Assembly (NCBI GenBank): GCA_963576475.1
Contig: OY754990.1
Span: 14,191,061-14,255,060 of the forward strand
Origin: Molanna angustata
Lineage: Eukaryota > Arthropoda > Insecta > Trichoptera > Molannidae
Direction: 5' to 3'
DNA: 64,000 nt
Position numbers and translations under genes: made by a program. Below are positions 24,081 through 35,294 of the stretch, piece after piece (position 1 is the stretch's first letter; each line of letters opens with the position of its first letter). The notes under the pieces were generated by a model, which had not been told where the DNA came from, searched no databases, and saw nothing but the letters and a program-made list of their open reading frames with translations.

Positions 24081-24434
24081 TAACAAGATACTAATTTGTT
24101 GTCATTCTTTGATATAAACTTTTTATACAATTACTCTGAATAAATATTATGTTTTCTCATATATAATCTAAGGTTTTCTCAATATTTTTTTTATAAATAT
24201 AACTTTCATAATGCAATATGAATTATTTAAAGATTGCAAAATTGACCTTGAAAAATTCGTAAAATGATTTTTTGTACTATGTAGATTTATAAAATTTATT
24301 TTTTTATGTCATAATGAACATTATAAATGAAAAAATGTTTTTATTCAAATCTGATCTGTCACATTCAAGTATATAAAACATGTTCTATGAACATGAGAAA
24401 AAGAACAATCCGCCAATATGGATAGCTGTCAAAC
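24081..24434. other. AT-rich spacer
   Basis: No feature recognised. Confidence 0.3.
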
Positions 24435-24540
24435 TCCATACGACTGATAAGTCGGCCATTTTTTTTCCCCTACCTTGCGGCCTGTCTAGAGGAAAACGAA
24501 CGACGAACAATCCAGAGGGCCTTGGTTGGACCACCCAGGC
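24435..24540 (-). repeat. diverged inverted relative of the 98-bp repeat near the THAP gene
   Basis: CGACTGATAAGTCGGCCATT and AATCCAGAGGGCC...GGTTGGACC appear in the order expected from the reverse complement of 14615-14820. The middle is unrelated. Confidence 0.5.
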
Positions 24541-24572
24541 GGAATATTTTATTTATTTATTTGTTGTATTAC

Positions 24573-24669
24573 ATTACTCCTTTGCATATTCATCCTCCAT
24601 AATGCTTGAATAACATATTTTTTTAAAGTTATTCAAGCATTATGAAGAACAATACACAAAGGAGCAATG
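24573..24669. repeat. inverted repeat with ~42-bp arms
   Basis: ATTACTCCTTTGCATATTCA...CATAATGCTTGAATAAC pairs with GTTATTCAAGCATTATG...CACAAAGGAGCAAT around a 13-bp loop. Confidence 0.75.
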
Positions 24670-24855
24670 AATAATTAAATTAGGTAAAATTATTTAAGTA
24701 AAAAAAACATTATTTTTATTTTTTATTAGTATTAAAAACAATATACATATGACGAAATACACAAATATATTAATACAATAATAACTTGTATAGTGAAAAT
24801 AGAAAATATAATTAATTAGCTCAATTTAAAACACTTTCACTGTTGTTATTAAATA

Positions 24856-25160
24856 AAAATCCATCCATCGTAACAATGTTTCTATGTCAAATCCTTTGAG
24901 TTACACGAACCGACACTACAATAGCAATGGGATTCTTTCTTCAACTTTTACATTGTCTTTTTTACGCAACAAATATTTACTTCAGCGTGACGCAGTTCTT
25001 CATTTCAACATAAAATGATCCATCCATCGTAAGAATGTGCTTCGATCGCGAATGGACGAAAAACGGAATTGTTTGTGTCAAATCCTTTGAGTAACACGAA
25101 CCGACACTTTATTAGCAATGGGATTGGGATTTTTTCTTCAAGTTTTCCATTTTTTAACAC
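24856..25160. repeat. two-copy diverged tandem repeat
   Basis: ATCCATCCATCGTAA.AATGT, GTCAAATCCTTTGAGT.ACAC and TTAGCAATGGGATT are shared by 24856-24945 and 25017-25140. The second copy has an extra 35-bp block. No coding evidence. Confidence 0.75.
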
Positions 25161-25942
25161 AATTCGATAAAATTTAACGACAGCAGCAATGACAACAAAG
25201 GTCAAACAAAAATGGCGATTCATTTCCAACTGTTTTCAACGCGTTGAAAATATTGCCATATTATGAAATCTATTCCCATAGTGCATTAGTAACATTGTAA
25301 TATAACATAATGATTTGATGCTTTTTAATATTCATAAAACATGGAAGTATTCATTTTTTTATTTAAAAACTATTTCGAAAGTAAAAAATATGTTTTTTTA
25401 ATACCAAACTATAACAAATAATAATAACATAAATAACATGGGTAAATTTTTAATTTTTTTTTACTAATGGTATCAACGATGAGTGCCGCCGGTGGCGCCG
25501 TCTGAGAAGTGCGGTCCTCACTAAAAAGTGGAAAAAAAGACAGACAGATATATGTCTATCTCAGTCTATCTGGCGTAAATTATTTGTTCTAGGCTTGCGG
25601 GCCCTGGTTGACACATCATATGTGTTCTGTGCATCACGTACAGACAGTTTATCTAGTATTCACACCAATTTAGTTTTTTTATTTTAATATTTTAGTTAAT
25701 TTTTAATATATAATGCATCTGGCTCACGCCAGTCGCAATTATTACTACAAACAAACCTTACCAACCTATTTTTACCAAACTTTTGTAGGTTAGGTTTAAA
25801 AAATCGGAGTACATCTTAGGATACCCAAAACATTACACTCACAATATTCAACATTACTGGTAGGTAGGTACCGAATACTAATTAATAATGAAGTTGAAAA
25901 TCATTCGAATGAAAATAATCGGTTAGTATGTTGCTAACTTCA
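25161..25942. other. AT-rich spacer
   Basis: Apart from a GC-richer patch at 25480-25540 (GTGCCGCCGGTGGCGCCGTC) nothing is recognised. Confidence 0.3.
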
Positions 25943-26002
25943 TGTAATTCATTCAATCGATTGTTGTAATCGATTATAACAATCGAATGAATTTGAAACA
26001 AT
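25943..26002. repeat. ATCGAT-rich palindrome
   Basis: AATTCATTCAATCGATTGTT and AACAATCGAATGAATT form a hairpin around TGTAATCGATTAT; more AATCGAT motifs follow to 26040. Confidence 0.75.
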
Positions 26003-26354
26003 CGAAATGTTTCGAATGATTTTGATAATCGATTGGATCGATAATTTTTATTCGCTTATTCTCATCACTACTTATTACAATCGAGTGCCTGATTCGTTAT
26101 CGAATGTTGGATTTTATTATTTATTCGTTGGTAAAATCACAGAATAAAATGCATATCTTTCAAAACTTACTAATCATGTATAAACGATGAAGTTAATATT
26201 CAGTTATATAATCATGGCCTGCGCTAATGAATGCTTACAGTGTCCTGTTTAATTGATACAAGAGTGGTTTACGTAAGATGTGTTGATTTTTTTATTTGAA
26301 ATGTTCATTCGTAATTTATTCAGCGACAATAAACATGATGGGTTTTTTCACTTA

Positions 26355-28680
26355 ATCTTCTTCTTCTTCCTTTTCATAGATCCGAAGATCTGTTTGTACC
26401 GCTATTCTGTCTCCTGCGATGTGGACTTGCAGCTTTCTCGCCATCTCTTTGGAGGTCTTCCTGGTGGTCTTCTTCCAGCTGGGTTCTCCTGGAGAGCGAT
26501 ACGTGGGAGTCTATTTTCAGCCATTCAGTTAACATGTGAGCTCCAATATCGCCTCCGCTGTCTTCCCCATCTGACGATGTCTTCCGTACTACACTTTTTT
26601 CTTATTTCGGTATTTTGAATTCGGTCTCTTAGAGTGTTTCCGGTTATACATCTCAATGTCCTCATCCCTGATGTTCTCAGAAGAGATTTTGTTCTCGTTG
26701 TGTCTGCTCTGGTCCCTACTCCCTAGGTCTTAAGGGTCTCCAATGGGTCTTACACATGTTTTATATATTCGGAATTTGCTTTCGATATTCATGTGTTTAT
26801 TCCTCCATATATGTACTTTCCTTTAGACATCCTGATATTGCAGCTGCTTTATTTACTTGTCTTAATGTTTCGTGGTATAGACTACCGCTGCTAGTGATGT
26901 CTATTCCCAGGTATTGAAAGTCCATAACTTGCTCTATTATGTTATTTTCTACGACTAATTTGCATCTCAACGGGTTCTTGCTTATCGTGAGACTCTTTGT
27001 TTTGTCTGTAGATATCATCATATTATATTTAAGTGATGTATGATTTAGTTTGTATAGCATACTTTGAAGGTCATCTTCTGATTCTGCGATAAGTACCGCA
27101 TCGTCGGCGTAGCATACTATACTGACTCTTTTACCTCCCATTCGGTACCCAAGGTTTAGGTCTACAATTTCTTCGATCAATTTGGCCATTATTAAGTTGA
27201 ATAGGAATGGACTTAAGACTATCGCCTTGTCTTATTCCGATTGGAGTTGGGACTGGATTGGTGAGGTCGCCCTGTGTTTTTATTCTAGTAAAGCTGTCGG
27301 TATTCAATCCTTGGATTATTTTTACTATGTTGGAGGGAGTATTCTTTGCATTCAGTATTTCTATTATGTCCTCCAGTCTGACTCTGTCAAACGCCTTGGT
27401 GAGGTCGACGAAGCACATATATGCAGCCTTATTATATTGTATTGATTTTTCAGCGATCTGTCGAACGATAAAAATAGTATCTGATGTTGATCGATTCTTC
27501 CTAAAGTCCTGCGGTTCGTCTCTATTTGTGAGGTATCTCTCTAGTTTGGTTCTGATTATGCTCGTCGTGAGTTTTAATACCGAGCTTAAGAGACAGATAC
27601 CTCGGTAGTTAGACGGGTTTGTCTTGTCCCCTTTTTTGAAGATTGGTATGGCGATGCTTGTATGCCATTCTGTTGGGATATCTGCATAGTCAAATATTTT
27701 TGAGATTAGCTGATAAAGTTCGTGATGCAGTCTGTCACCCGAGTACTTTAATAGTTCATTTGATATATCATCAAGACCAGGTGCCTTTCGGTTTTTCAGA
27801 TTTTTGACTGCTTTCTTCACATCTAGCTCTTCAATATTTTCCTTGGTGGTGAGTGCTGTTTCTGTTATTTGTTCATGATTGGTTGTGCTGTAGAGGTGTT
27901 GAAAATAATTTTCCCATTCCGATGGAGTGATTTTTGTTGTTTAGTTGTACTCGTTTACAGGCTTCTTTTTATTTCGTAGCATTTTCCAGATTTTCCTCTG
28001 TGCTCCGTATAAAATCATGCTCCATATCCTTTGTGAATTTAAGCCCGTATTCCTTCTTAATCTTATTTATCTCCGAGTTTATTCTGTTTCTTACTCTGAC
28101 GTATCTTGCGTACTCCTCTGGGGATGGCGAGCTTCTGTATGTTAGGTAGCTCTGTCTCTTTTCCCTTGCCAATTCTTTCACCTCATTTGTAAACCATGGT
28201 TTTGTTTGTTTCTCTCCGTTGATGTTAACTTTGCGTTTTCCTAACGCTTCATTCGCAGCGTCAGTTATGTTGGTCTTCACCTTATCCCATGCATGTTCTA
28301 TATTATCTGTATCATCTATTGGATTCAATGTGATTTTATCAACCAGTCTACGTTGGTATAGATATCTGGTTCTGTCTGATTCCATTGATTCGATGTTATA
28401 TTTTTCAATGTATTTTGGTGGTTTTTTCTTTTTTATCGGTTTTTCGATTCGCAATTTATTTAGTACAAGATGGTGGTCTGTTCCAATATTAGCTGAAGTT
28501 AATACACGTATGTCCAATATTTGGGATGGTAGTATGGTTCTGTTTGTAATAACATAATCTATGATAGATTTTTCACCCCGGCTGTTAACGAACGTGAATT
28601 TATGTTAAGGTTTGTGTGGGAAGAATGTGTTGTCTATTCTCAACTCGTTCCTTGCGCAAAAGTTTTCAATTAATCTTTTG
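26355..28680 (-). pseudogene. LINE retrotransposon, endonuclease end + RT, frameshifted
   Basis: Reading the minus strand from 28680: end of the endonuclease (RNELRIDNTFF ... IGTDHHLV), a spacer, RT blocks NLKNRKAPGLDDI, IPIFKKGDKTNPSNYRG, CFVDLTKAFDRVR, a catalytic CYADDAVLI and DFQYLGIDI, then a frameshifted C-terminus with 'GRRPPGRPPKRW'-like codons and a (GAA)n tail near 26355. The frame breaks at 27960-27820 and 27190-27131 and several times in the last 450 bp. The motifs suit an RTE- or L1-like insect LINE. The 5' end stops about 15 bp from the zinc-finger gene's splice acceptor. Confidence 0.87.
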
Positions 28681-28699
28681 TATAAATATTTTTCAGAAA

Positions 28700-30157
28700 A
28701 TGAACCATCCAGTAAACCAAAAGACAAAACTAATAATAAAAAAAGAACATACTCTTACAATAGACAATAACATTGGTGAAGAATTTCCTTATTTCTCAAT
28801 TGAAGAATGTGAAGTTGATTTAAAAAAAGAAATCAAAGAGCACTCAGTCATTCAAAATCAATACATAATAAATACACCTATACATACTTCTTATGAATGT
28901 AACGTCAGCGAGAAAACATTTTCTAAAAAAGGAGATTTAAACAAACATGGACTTAATTATTCGGGTGACAAACCACATGAATGCAATGTCTGTGGGAAGA
29001 CATTTTCTCAGAGGGGAAGTTTAAAACTACATCATCTCACTCATTCGGATAAAAAAGCACATGAATGTAATGTCTGTGGGAAGACCTTTTCTCTAAAAGA
29101 ACATTTAAGACGACATTATCTTACTCATTCAGGTGAAAATCCACATGAATGCAATGTCTGTGGGAAGACATTTTCTCACAAAGGAGGTTTAAACAGTCAT
29201 CGACTAACTCATTCGGGTGAAAAACCACACGAATGCAATGTCTGTGGGAAGAAGTTTTCTCATAGGGGATATTTAAAACGACATCATCTCACTCATTCGG
29301 GTGAAAAACCACATGAATGCAATGTCTGTGGGAAGAAGTTTTCTCAGAGGGGAAGTTTAAAACTACATCATCTCACTCATTCGGATGAAAAAGCACATGA
29401 ATGTAATGTCTGTGGGAAGACCTTTTCTCTAAAAGAACATTTAAGACGACATTATCTTACTCATTCAGGTGAAAATCCACATGAATGCAATGTCTGTGGG
29501 AAGACATTTTCTCGAAAAGAACATTTAAAACAACATTATCTTACTCATTCAGGTGAAAAACCACACGAATGCAATGTCTGTGGGAAGAAGTTTTCTCAGA
29601 GGGGAAGTTTAAAACTACATCATCTCACTCATTCGGGTGAAAAACCACATGAATGTAATGTCTGTGGGAAGACATTTTTTAATAAAGGAGATTTAAACAG
29701 ACATGGACTAACTCATTCGGGTGAAAAACCACACGAATGCATTGTCTGTGGGAAGAAGTTTTCTCTTAGGGGACATTTAAAACTACATCATCTCACTCAT
29801 TCGGGTGAAAAACCACATGAATGCAATGTCTGTGGGAAGACATTTTTTCATAAAGGAGTTTTAAACAGTCATCGACTAACTCATTCGGGTGAAAAACCAC
29901 ACGAATGCAATGTCTGTGGGAAGACATTTTCTCAGAGGGGAAGTTTAAAACTACATCATCTCACTCATTCGGGTGAAAAACCACATCAATGCAATGTCTG
30001 TGGGAAGACATTTTCTCATAAAGGAGGTTTAAACAGTCATCGACTAACTCATTCGGGTGAAAAACCACATGAATGTATTGTCTGTGGGAAGACGTTTTCT
30101 CGAAAAAGAGATTTAAAAAGACATGGACTAACTCATTCGGGTGAAAAAACCACATGA
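28700..30157 (+). CDS. C2H2 zinc-finger protein, 14 intact fingers
   Basis: The start is taken as the ATG directly after acceptor ATTTTTCAG at 28696; an upstream exon may exist. A 485-aa product: about 60 acidic/polar residues, one degenerate finger (second Cys replaced by Ser, last His by Tyr), then 14 fingers of exactly 28 residues from residue 93 (CxxC...HxxxH) with THSGEKP linkers. A nuclear DNA-binding role is the usual one. Fingers 1-2 and 5-6 are near copies, and QRGSLKLHH recurs in fingers 1, 5, 8 and 12, showing internal duplication. An extra A in the linker after finger 14 (six A instead of five) brings TGA at once; two more finger-like segments lie beyond. No ZAD, KRAB or BTB domain in this exon. 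Confidence 0.85.
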   Translation: MNHPVNQKTKLIIKKEHTLTIDNNIGEEFPYFSIEECEVDLKKEIKEHSVIQNQYIINTPIHTSYECNVSEKTFSKKGDLNKHGLNYSGDKPHECNVCGKTFSQRGSLKLHHLTHSDKKAHECNVCGKTFSLKEHLRRHYLTHSGENPHECNVCGKTFSHKGGLNSHRLTHSGEKPHECNVCGKKFSHRGYLKRHHLTHSGEKPHECNVCGKKFSQRGSLKLHHLTHSDEKAHECNVCGKTFSLKEHLRRHYLTHSGENPHECNVCGKTFSRKEHLKQHYLTHSGEKPHECNVCGKKFSQRGSLKLHHLTHSGEKPHECNVCGKTFFNKGDLNRHGLTHSGEKPHECIVCGKKFSLRGHLKLHHLTHSGEKPHECNVCGKTFFHKGVLNSHRLTHSGEKPHECNVCGKTFSQRGSLKLHHLTHSGEKPHQCNVCGKTFSHKGGLNSHRLTHSGEKPHECIVCGKTFSRKRDLKRHGLTHSGEKTT

Positions 30158-30305
30158 ATGCAATGTCTGTGGGAAGACGTTTTCTCACAAAAGAAATTTA
30201 AACGACCATGGACAAACTCATTCGGGTGAAATCCGCATGAACGCAATGTCTGTGGGAAAACGTTTTCTCGAAAAGGAGAAATTTTATATCACTACCACAT
30301 TCAAA
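30158..30305 (+). pseudogene. out-of-frame finger remnants after the zinc-finger stop
   Basis: Finger 15 (HECNVCGKTFSHKRNL..H) is intact but in the shifted frame. A second shift at GGTGAAATCCGCATG spoils finger 16, which has also lost its His end. Together they show the ancestral gene had at least 16 fingers. Confidence 0.75.
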
Positions 30306-30360
30306 TGAACTCGATACATAATAATCATAATACTAATAAATAGTAATAAATAAATACAAT

Positions 30361-30591
30361 AGCAGCAAGTAGGTATAAAAGAAAACAAAAAAATACATTT
30401 TACATCAAATAAACATAAATAAAGAATATTATTATGAAGTATACAAGATATACAAATATTATTGCAATTAAAAGTTTTACATCAACTAAAAATTATTAAG
30501 ATAAACAAAAATTATTGCAATTAAACCTTTTTATACCAAATAAGAATCATAAGCAGTAAGTATACAAGATTAATAAAAATTCTAGCAATTA
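30361..30591. repeat. ~60-75-bp tandem array, left part
   Basis: Units contain TTTTACATCAAATAA, GAAGTATACAAGATATACAA and ATTATTGCAATTAAA. The array is cut by the copia element and resumes at 36270. Confidence 0.8.
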
Positions 30592-30816
30592 TGTTGGAAT
30601 ATTTACATATTACAATTGTTATATATATCTATGAATTAAAATGTCTATGGTCATCTCGGACGTGATTGGTGTTCCGGCCAGATGTCCCGCATCTGTTTTT
30701 TGAAGTAATTGGTTCCTTGTACAACATGTAGTTTATGTGTGTGTTAAATAAAAGTCTATAATGAAGCAAACAGAGTTTTTATTCTATTCTAGAGAAGAAT
30801 CGAAAATATATTAACA
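30592..30816 (+). repeat. copia 5' LTR
   Basis: 225 bp, TG...CA ends; contains TTAAATAAAAGTC, a poly-A signal-like stretch, before the 3' end. Confidence 0.92.
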
Positions 30817-30898
30817 TGCTAGCAGAGCGTGGTTACGAAGGATTGTGAATATAAGCATTAATAGTGAAAACAGATCAGGATTGAAAAGAAAAATGTAG

Positions 30899-31384
30899 AT
30901 GAAATGTGAGGAAGAAATTGAAATTCTTAGAGGTGAGACGACATTTGACTTATGGAGGTTTCAAATCGTAATACATTTAAAGACCAAAGACATTTATGAC
31001 GTAATAGAAGCGAAACAAACAATAAACGACAAAAATAAACTAAAAGATGCAAAAGCAAGTAGCTTAATAATTCGCACAGTAGAGAAAAAATTACAAAGTT
31101 ACCTCATCACATGTTCGACAGCGTATGAAATGTTGTGCAATTTATTCGGAAAAAAAGATGAAAATTTACAAAACGAATTTATGGGAAATTTTTTTAACTA
31201 CAAATATAATGTCGAAAATATATGTGTTATTGAAAATCTGAAATACAAATTAAATAGTTTAAATGCAGTCATTACGGATGACATGTTTTTGAACAAAATT
31301 ATTAGTATTTGGCAAGATCTTTTTACCATTTTGTTTCTGCCTAGGAGTCTACAAGTAAATGTGACAGAAATTTCAAAAATTTAA
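30899..31384 (+). pseudogene. copia gag, N-terminal part
   Basis: 161 codons with the copia Gag layout (LRGETTFDLWRFQI, 'SLIIRTVEKKLQSYL', 'AYEMLCNLFGKK'). The frame stops at 31384 and the zinc knuckle resumes downstream in another frame, so at least one frameshift has occurred. Confidence 0.75.
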
Positions 31385-31483
31385 TTAACAGATTGAATAT
31401 GGAAGAGACAAGAATTAAGACCCAACACGAGGATGAACGTATTATGAATGACAGTAACGTATTTTTGACAAGAGAGACAAAGT

Positions 31484-32446
31484 TTGTTTTGGATGCGAAA
31501 AAAAGGACATATATTACGAGATTGTAGAGATTCAAGAGGACGTCATGCAGGCAGAGGAGGATATACAAGAGGAGAGCAATTTCATGCAAGAGGAGGACAA
31601 CGATACTACGAAAGAGGAGAGCAATACTCAGCAAGAGGAGGACAACAATATCATGCAAGAGGAGGACAACAATATCATGCAAGAGAAGGACAACAATATC
31701 CTGGAAGAGGAAGACAACAATATCCTGCAAGAGGAGTACAACAATATCCTGCAAGAGGAGGACAACAATATCCTGCAAGAGGAGGACAACAATATCATGC
31801 AAGAGGAGGACAACAATATCCTGGAAGAGGAAGACAACAATATCCTGCAAGAGGAGGACAACAATATCCTGCAAGAGGAGTACAACAATATCCTGCAAGA
31901 GGAGGACAACAATATCCTGCAAGAGGAGGACAGCAATATCCTGCAAGAGGAGTACAACAATATCCTGCAAGAGGAGTACAACAATATCCTGCAAGAGGAG
32001 GACAACAATATCCTGCAAGAGGAGGACAACAATATCGTGCAAGAGGAGTACAACAATACAGTTCAAGAGGTCATTATTATAATCAAAGAGGAGGTATCGA
32101 ACCTAAAACTTTCTTTTCAGAGGTACAGGCAAATACAGCATCAAGAGACAAGGAAGACAGAAAGTACTGTGAGATTGATTGTATTTTGGACAGCGGTTGT
32201 ACAGACCACATAATAAACAATGACGAATACTACAGTGACTACATAACATTAAAAAAACCCGTAGACATAAAAATAGGTGATGGTAAAATCCTCAAGACGA
32301 CAAAATTAGGTAGTGTAAAGACTCAATTTAAAGTATTTAACAGGATAGAGCAAATAAAAATGATGAATGTATATTTTGTGAAAGAGATGAGTAAAAATTT
32401 AATTAGTTATGGGAAAATAACAGATCACTTATACTTATTTTTATAG
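31484..32446 (+). pseudogene. copia gag C-terminus with RGG repeats, and protease
   Basis: A zinc knuckle is split by a shift in an A7 run: its first two Cys are in one frame and GHILRDCR in the other. About 20 repeats of an eight-residue ARGGQQYP-type unit follow, then the protease with active site LDSGCTDHI. The frame ends at LISYGKITDHL where the integrase N-terminal zinc domain should start; that domain is deleted. RGG-rich tracts generally bind RNA, so a Gag nucleocapsid role is plausible. Confidence 0.7.
31595..32065 (+). repeat. 24-bp coding minisatellite (about 20 units)
   Basis: Consensus CAAGAGGAGGACAACAATATC plus three bases, with variants. Because 24 is divisible by three and the unit has no stop in several frames, long frames are open on both strands here; only the RGG/QQYP frame joins the zinc knuckle and protease. 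Confidence 0.93.
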
Positions 32447-33059
32447 ATGACTATAGTAAGTTAACAAAAGTATATACAATTAAGTCAAAAGCTGATGTTT
32501 ATAATTGTTTCGTAGAATATGTAAATCAGGTTCAAAATTTAACCGGTAAAATGATTAAGAAAATAAGATGTGACAATGGAAAAGAATATCTAAATAAAAA
32601 AAAATATAATTTTGTTAGAGAAAAGGGAATATTGATGAATGTTTGCCCACCGTATGTACATGAATGAAATGGGCCAGCTGAAAGATATAACAGGTCTATA
32701 ATGGATATGTCTAGATGTTTGTTAGCTGAAGCTAGAGTGGATAGAAAATTTTGGCCTGAAATAGTATGTGCAGCTTCTTATCTCAAGAATAGAATATTGG
32801 CAAACACTATTGAGAAAATGACACCATATGAAATATTTTTTGGTAAAAGACCGAGTGCTAAACATTTACGTTTGTATGGAAGCAAAGTATTTGTACGTAT
32901 ACCGGAAGTGAGAAGGATTTCTAAATGGGATTATAAAGCCAGGTTAGGAACTTTAATAGGTTATATTGATGTTGGATATAAAGTATTAATAGATAATAAG
33001 ATATTTTTTAACAGATTTTTAATTATCTCAATAGAGACGAAGTTGGAATATTTATTGTA
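32447..33059 (+). pseudogene. copia integrase core, broken
   Basis: DDYSKLTKVYTIKSKAD, IRCDNGKEYL (second catalytic Asp) and NGPAERYNRS (Glu), with a TGA at 32665-32667 just before NGPAER. The zinc-binding HHCC module and the first catalytic Asp are missing through an internal deletion. The conserved post-core 'RPSAKHLRLYGSKVFVRIP' is present. The frame ends in the insertion at 33003. Confidence 0.8.
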
Positions 33060-33310
33060 GGAGAACCGGGAAATCAAGGCACCTACAGGGCTTACGACCT
33101 GTCATCGGCTGGTTTACGTGATCACTTTATGCGCTTGCGCAACGTTCACCAATTATGCCTTTTTAATGAGATCCCTATCAATTCAATTTTGAAACTTCTA
33201 TATATTGTAATACTGAAATTCTTTTCGCTTGAAAATAAGGAATTTTTACTACAGCCATCTATGGGTGAAATTATGAACAACAATATTATTATTATTTTTT
33301 TTTTTTTATT

Positions 33311-33341
<31 letters not shown>

Positions 33342-34456
33342 TTTGTTTGCGCATATGCAATAATAAAAATATATTCGATTACTTACACATTGGTACAAGT
33401 AGGTAAATAAGACAAAAATGACCTTATAAGTCTGGCGCAATTCAGGGGTGACTTCTATGCGAAAAATGCATTGTCACCTCACATATAAGAATTGTAGCTT
33501 TCATTATTTACAAAAAACCAATTCTCTCAATAGATGGCGTTACAACAAAAATAAATAAAAAAATAATAATATTGTTGTTCATAATTTCACCCATAGATGG
33601 CTGTAGTAAAAATTCCTTATTTTCAAGCGAAAAGAATTTCAGTATTACAATATATAGAAGTTTCAAAATTGAATTGATAGGGATCTCATTAAAAAGGCAT
33701 AATTGGTGAACGTTGCGCAAGCGCATAAAGTGATCACGTAAACCAGCCGATGACAGGTCGTAAGCCCTGTAGGTGCCTTGATTTCCCGGTTCTCCTACAG
33801 TAAATATTCCAACTTCGTCTCTATTGAGATAATTAAAAATCTGTTAAAAAATATCTTTGACTCCCGACAGGGAAAAAAATCCAATGTTTGCGCATATGCA
33901 ATAATAAAAATATATTCGATTACTTACACATTGGTACAAGTAGGTAAATAAGACAAAAATGACCTTATAAGTCTGGCGCAATTCAGGGGTGACTTCTATG
34001 CGAAAAATGCATTGTCACCTCACATATAAGAATTGTAGCTTTCATTATTTACAAAAAACCAATTCTCTCAATAGATGGCGTTACAACAAAAATAAATAAA
34101 AAAATAATAATATTGTTGTTCATAATTTCACCCATAGATGGCTGTAGTAAAAATTCCTTATTTTCAAGCGAAAAGAATTTCAGTATTACAATATATAGAA
34201 GTTTCAAAATTGAATTGATAGGGATCTCATTAAAAAGGCATAATTGGTGAACGTTGCGCAAGCGCATAAAGTGATCACGTAAACCAGCCGATGACAGGTC
34301 GTAAGCCCTGTAGGTGCCTTGATTTCCCGGTTCTCCTACAGTAAATATTCCAACTTCGTCTCTATTGAGATAATTAAAAATCTGTTAAAAAATATCTTTG
34401 ACTCCCGACAGGGAAAAAAATCCAATGATTGCGCATATGCAATAATAAAAATATAT
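33003..34456 (-). mobile_element. 1,454-bp compound insertion with 13-bp TSD
   Basis: TAGATAATAAGAT occurs at 32990-33002 and 34457-34469. Inside are two identical-looking 541-bp direct copies (33344-33884 and 33885-34425), a 31-bp start of a third, and a partial inverted copy (33003-33297) joined by a T-rich tract (33298-33343). The unit has no convincing protein; a 72-codon frame recurs simply because the unit does. Family unknown; the long target duplication suits LINE/SINE-type insertion. Confidence 0.82.
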
Positions 34457-34469
34457 TAGATAATAAGAT

Positions 34470-35217
34470 CATTGTAGCCATACATGTTGATATCGTAGAA
34501 GAAGATGTAAAATGTATTTGTTTGAATGATGAGAGCAAAATTGAAGAAAATGAACAGATTGAAGATGAAGAAAATGAACAGATAGAAAATGAAGAGTATA
34601 TGTCTGATCAGGAGCTTGAACAATCACCAGGAACGAGCAGAGTGAGAAAATCAAAGAGAGTAAGAAAAACGCCTGCACACCTAGATGATTATCATGTTTA
34701 TAATAGTACAGTTGAAGCATATTACTGTAACTTAAATAACCCAAATAGTTTTGAGGAGGCGATGGAAAGTGATGAATCAGAAGAATGGAAGAAAGCAATG
34801 GATAGAGAGTTGGAAATTTTGCAAAGAAACAAAAGCGGGAAATTAGTTAAGAAACCGAATGATAAGAAAATTTTAGACGTTATGTGGATTTATAATAAAA
34901 AGTCAAATAACAAATTTAAGGCTAGAATGGTTGTGAGGGGTTTTCAACAGAAGGAATTAGTAGATGATATTTATGCTCCTGTTTCTAAAACTCAGACGTT
35001 GAAGATATTGTCTTATTGCTGTCAGGAAGCTTTGTACATTGAACAAATGGATGTGGAAACTGCTTTTCTGAATGGTAAAATAATTACAGAAACATATGTG
35101 AAACAACCGAATGGATACCATGATGGGACTGATAGAGTGTGTAAACTGCATAAAGCCTTGTATGGATTGAGAGAGAAAGTCCAAGAGTGTGGTATGACTG
35201 CTTCGACAAATTTATAA
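34470..35217 (+). pseudogene. copia reverse transcriptase, first part
   Basis: After an acidic linker and RVRKSKRVRKTPAHL comes the RVT_2 domain: SEEWKKAMDRELEIL, FKARMVVRGFQQK, QMDVETAFLNGKI and KLHKALYGLRE. A frameshift at YGLRE (35170) breaks it; the expected continuation is present in another frame to about 35290. Confidence 0.82.
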
Positions 35218-35294
35218 AAGGATTAGGTTTTAAACTAAGTGAATATGATTACTGTTTATATGCATTAGGAGAAGGAGATGATAAGGTAGGTATA

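Noticed and set aside
24380..25229. Frames of 74-77 codons near 24380 and 25005
   Set aside because: They overlap dispersed or tandem repeats and have no domain.
28616..28699. Upstream Met extending the zinc-finger protein by 28 residues
   Set aside because: Those codons are antisense LINE sequence and lie before a good splice acceptor.
31341..32066. 241-codon minus-strand Leu/Val-rich frame and a Glu/Asn-rich plus frame
   Set aside because: Shadows of the 24-bp repeat; only the RGG/QQYP frame links to the zinc knuckle and protease.
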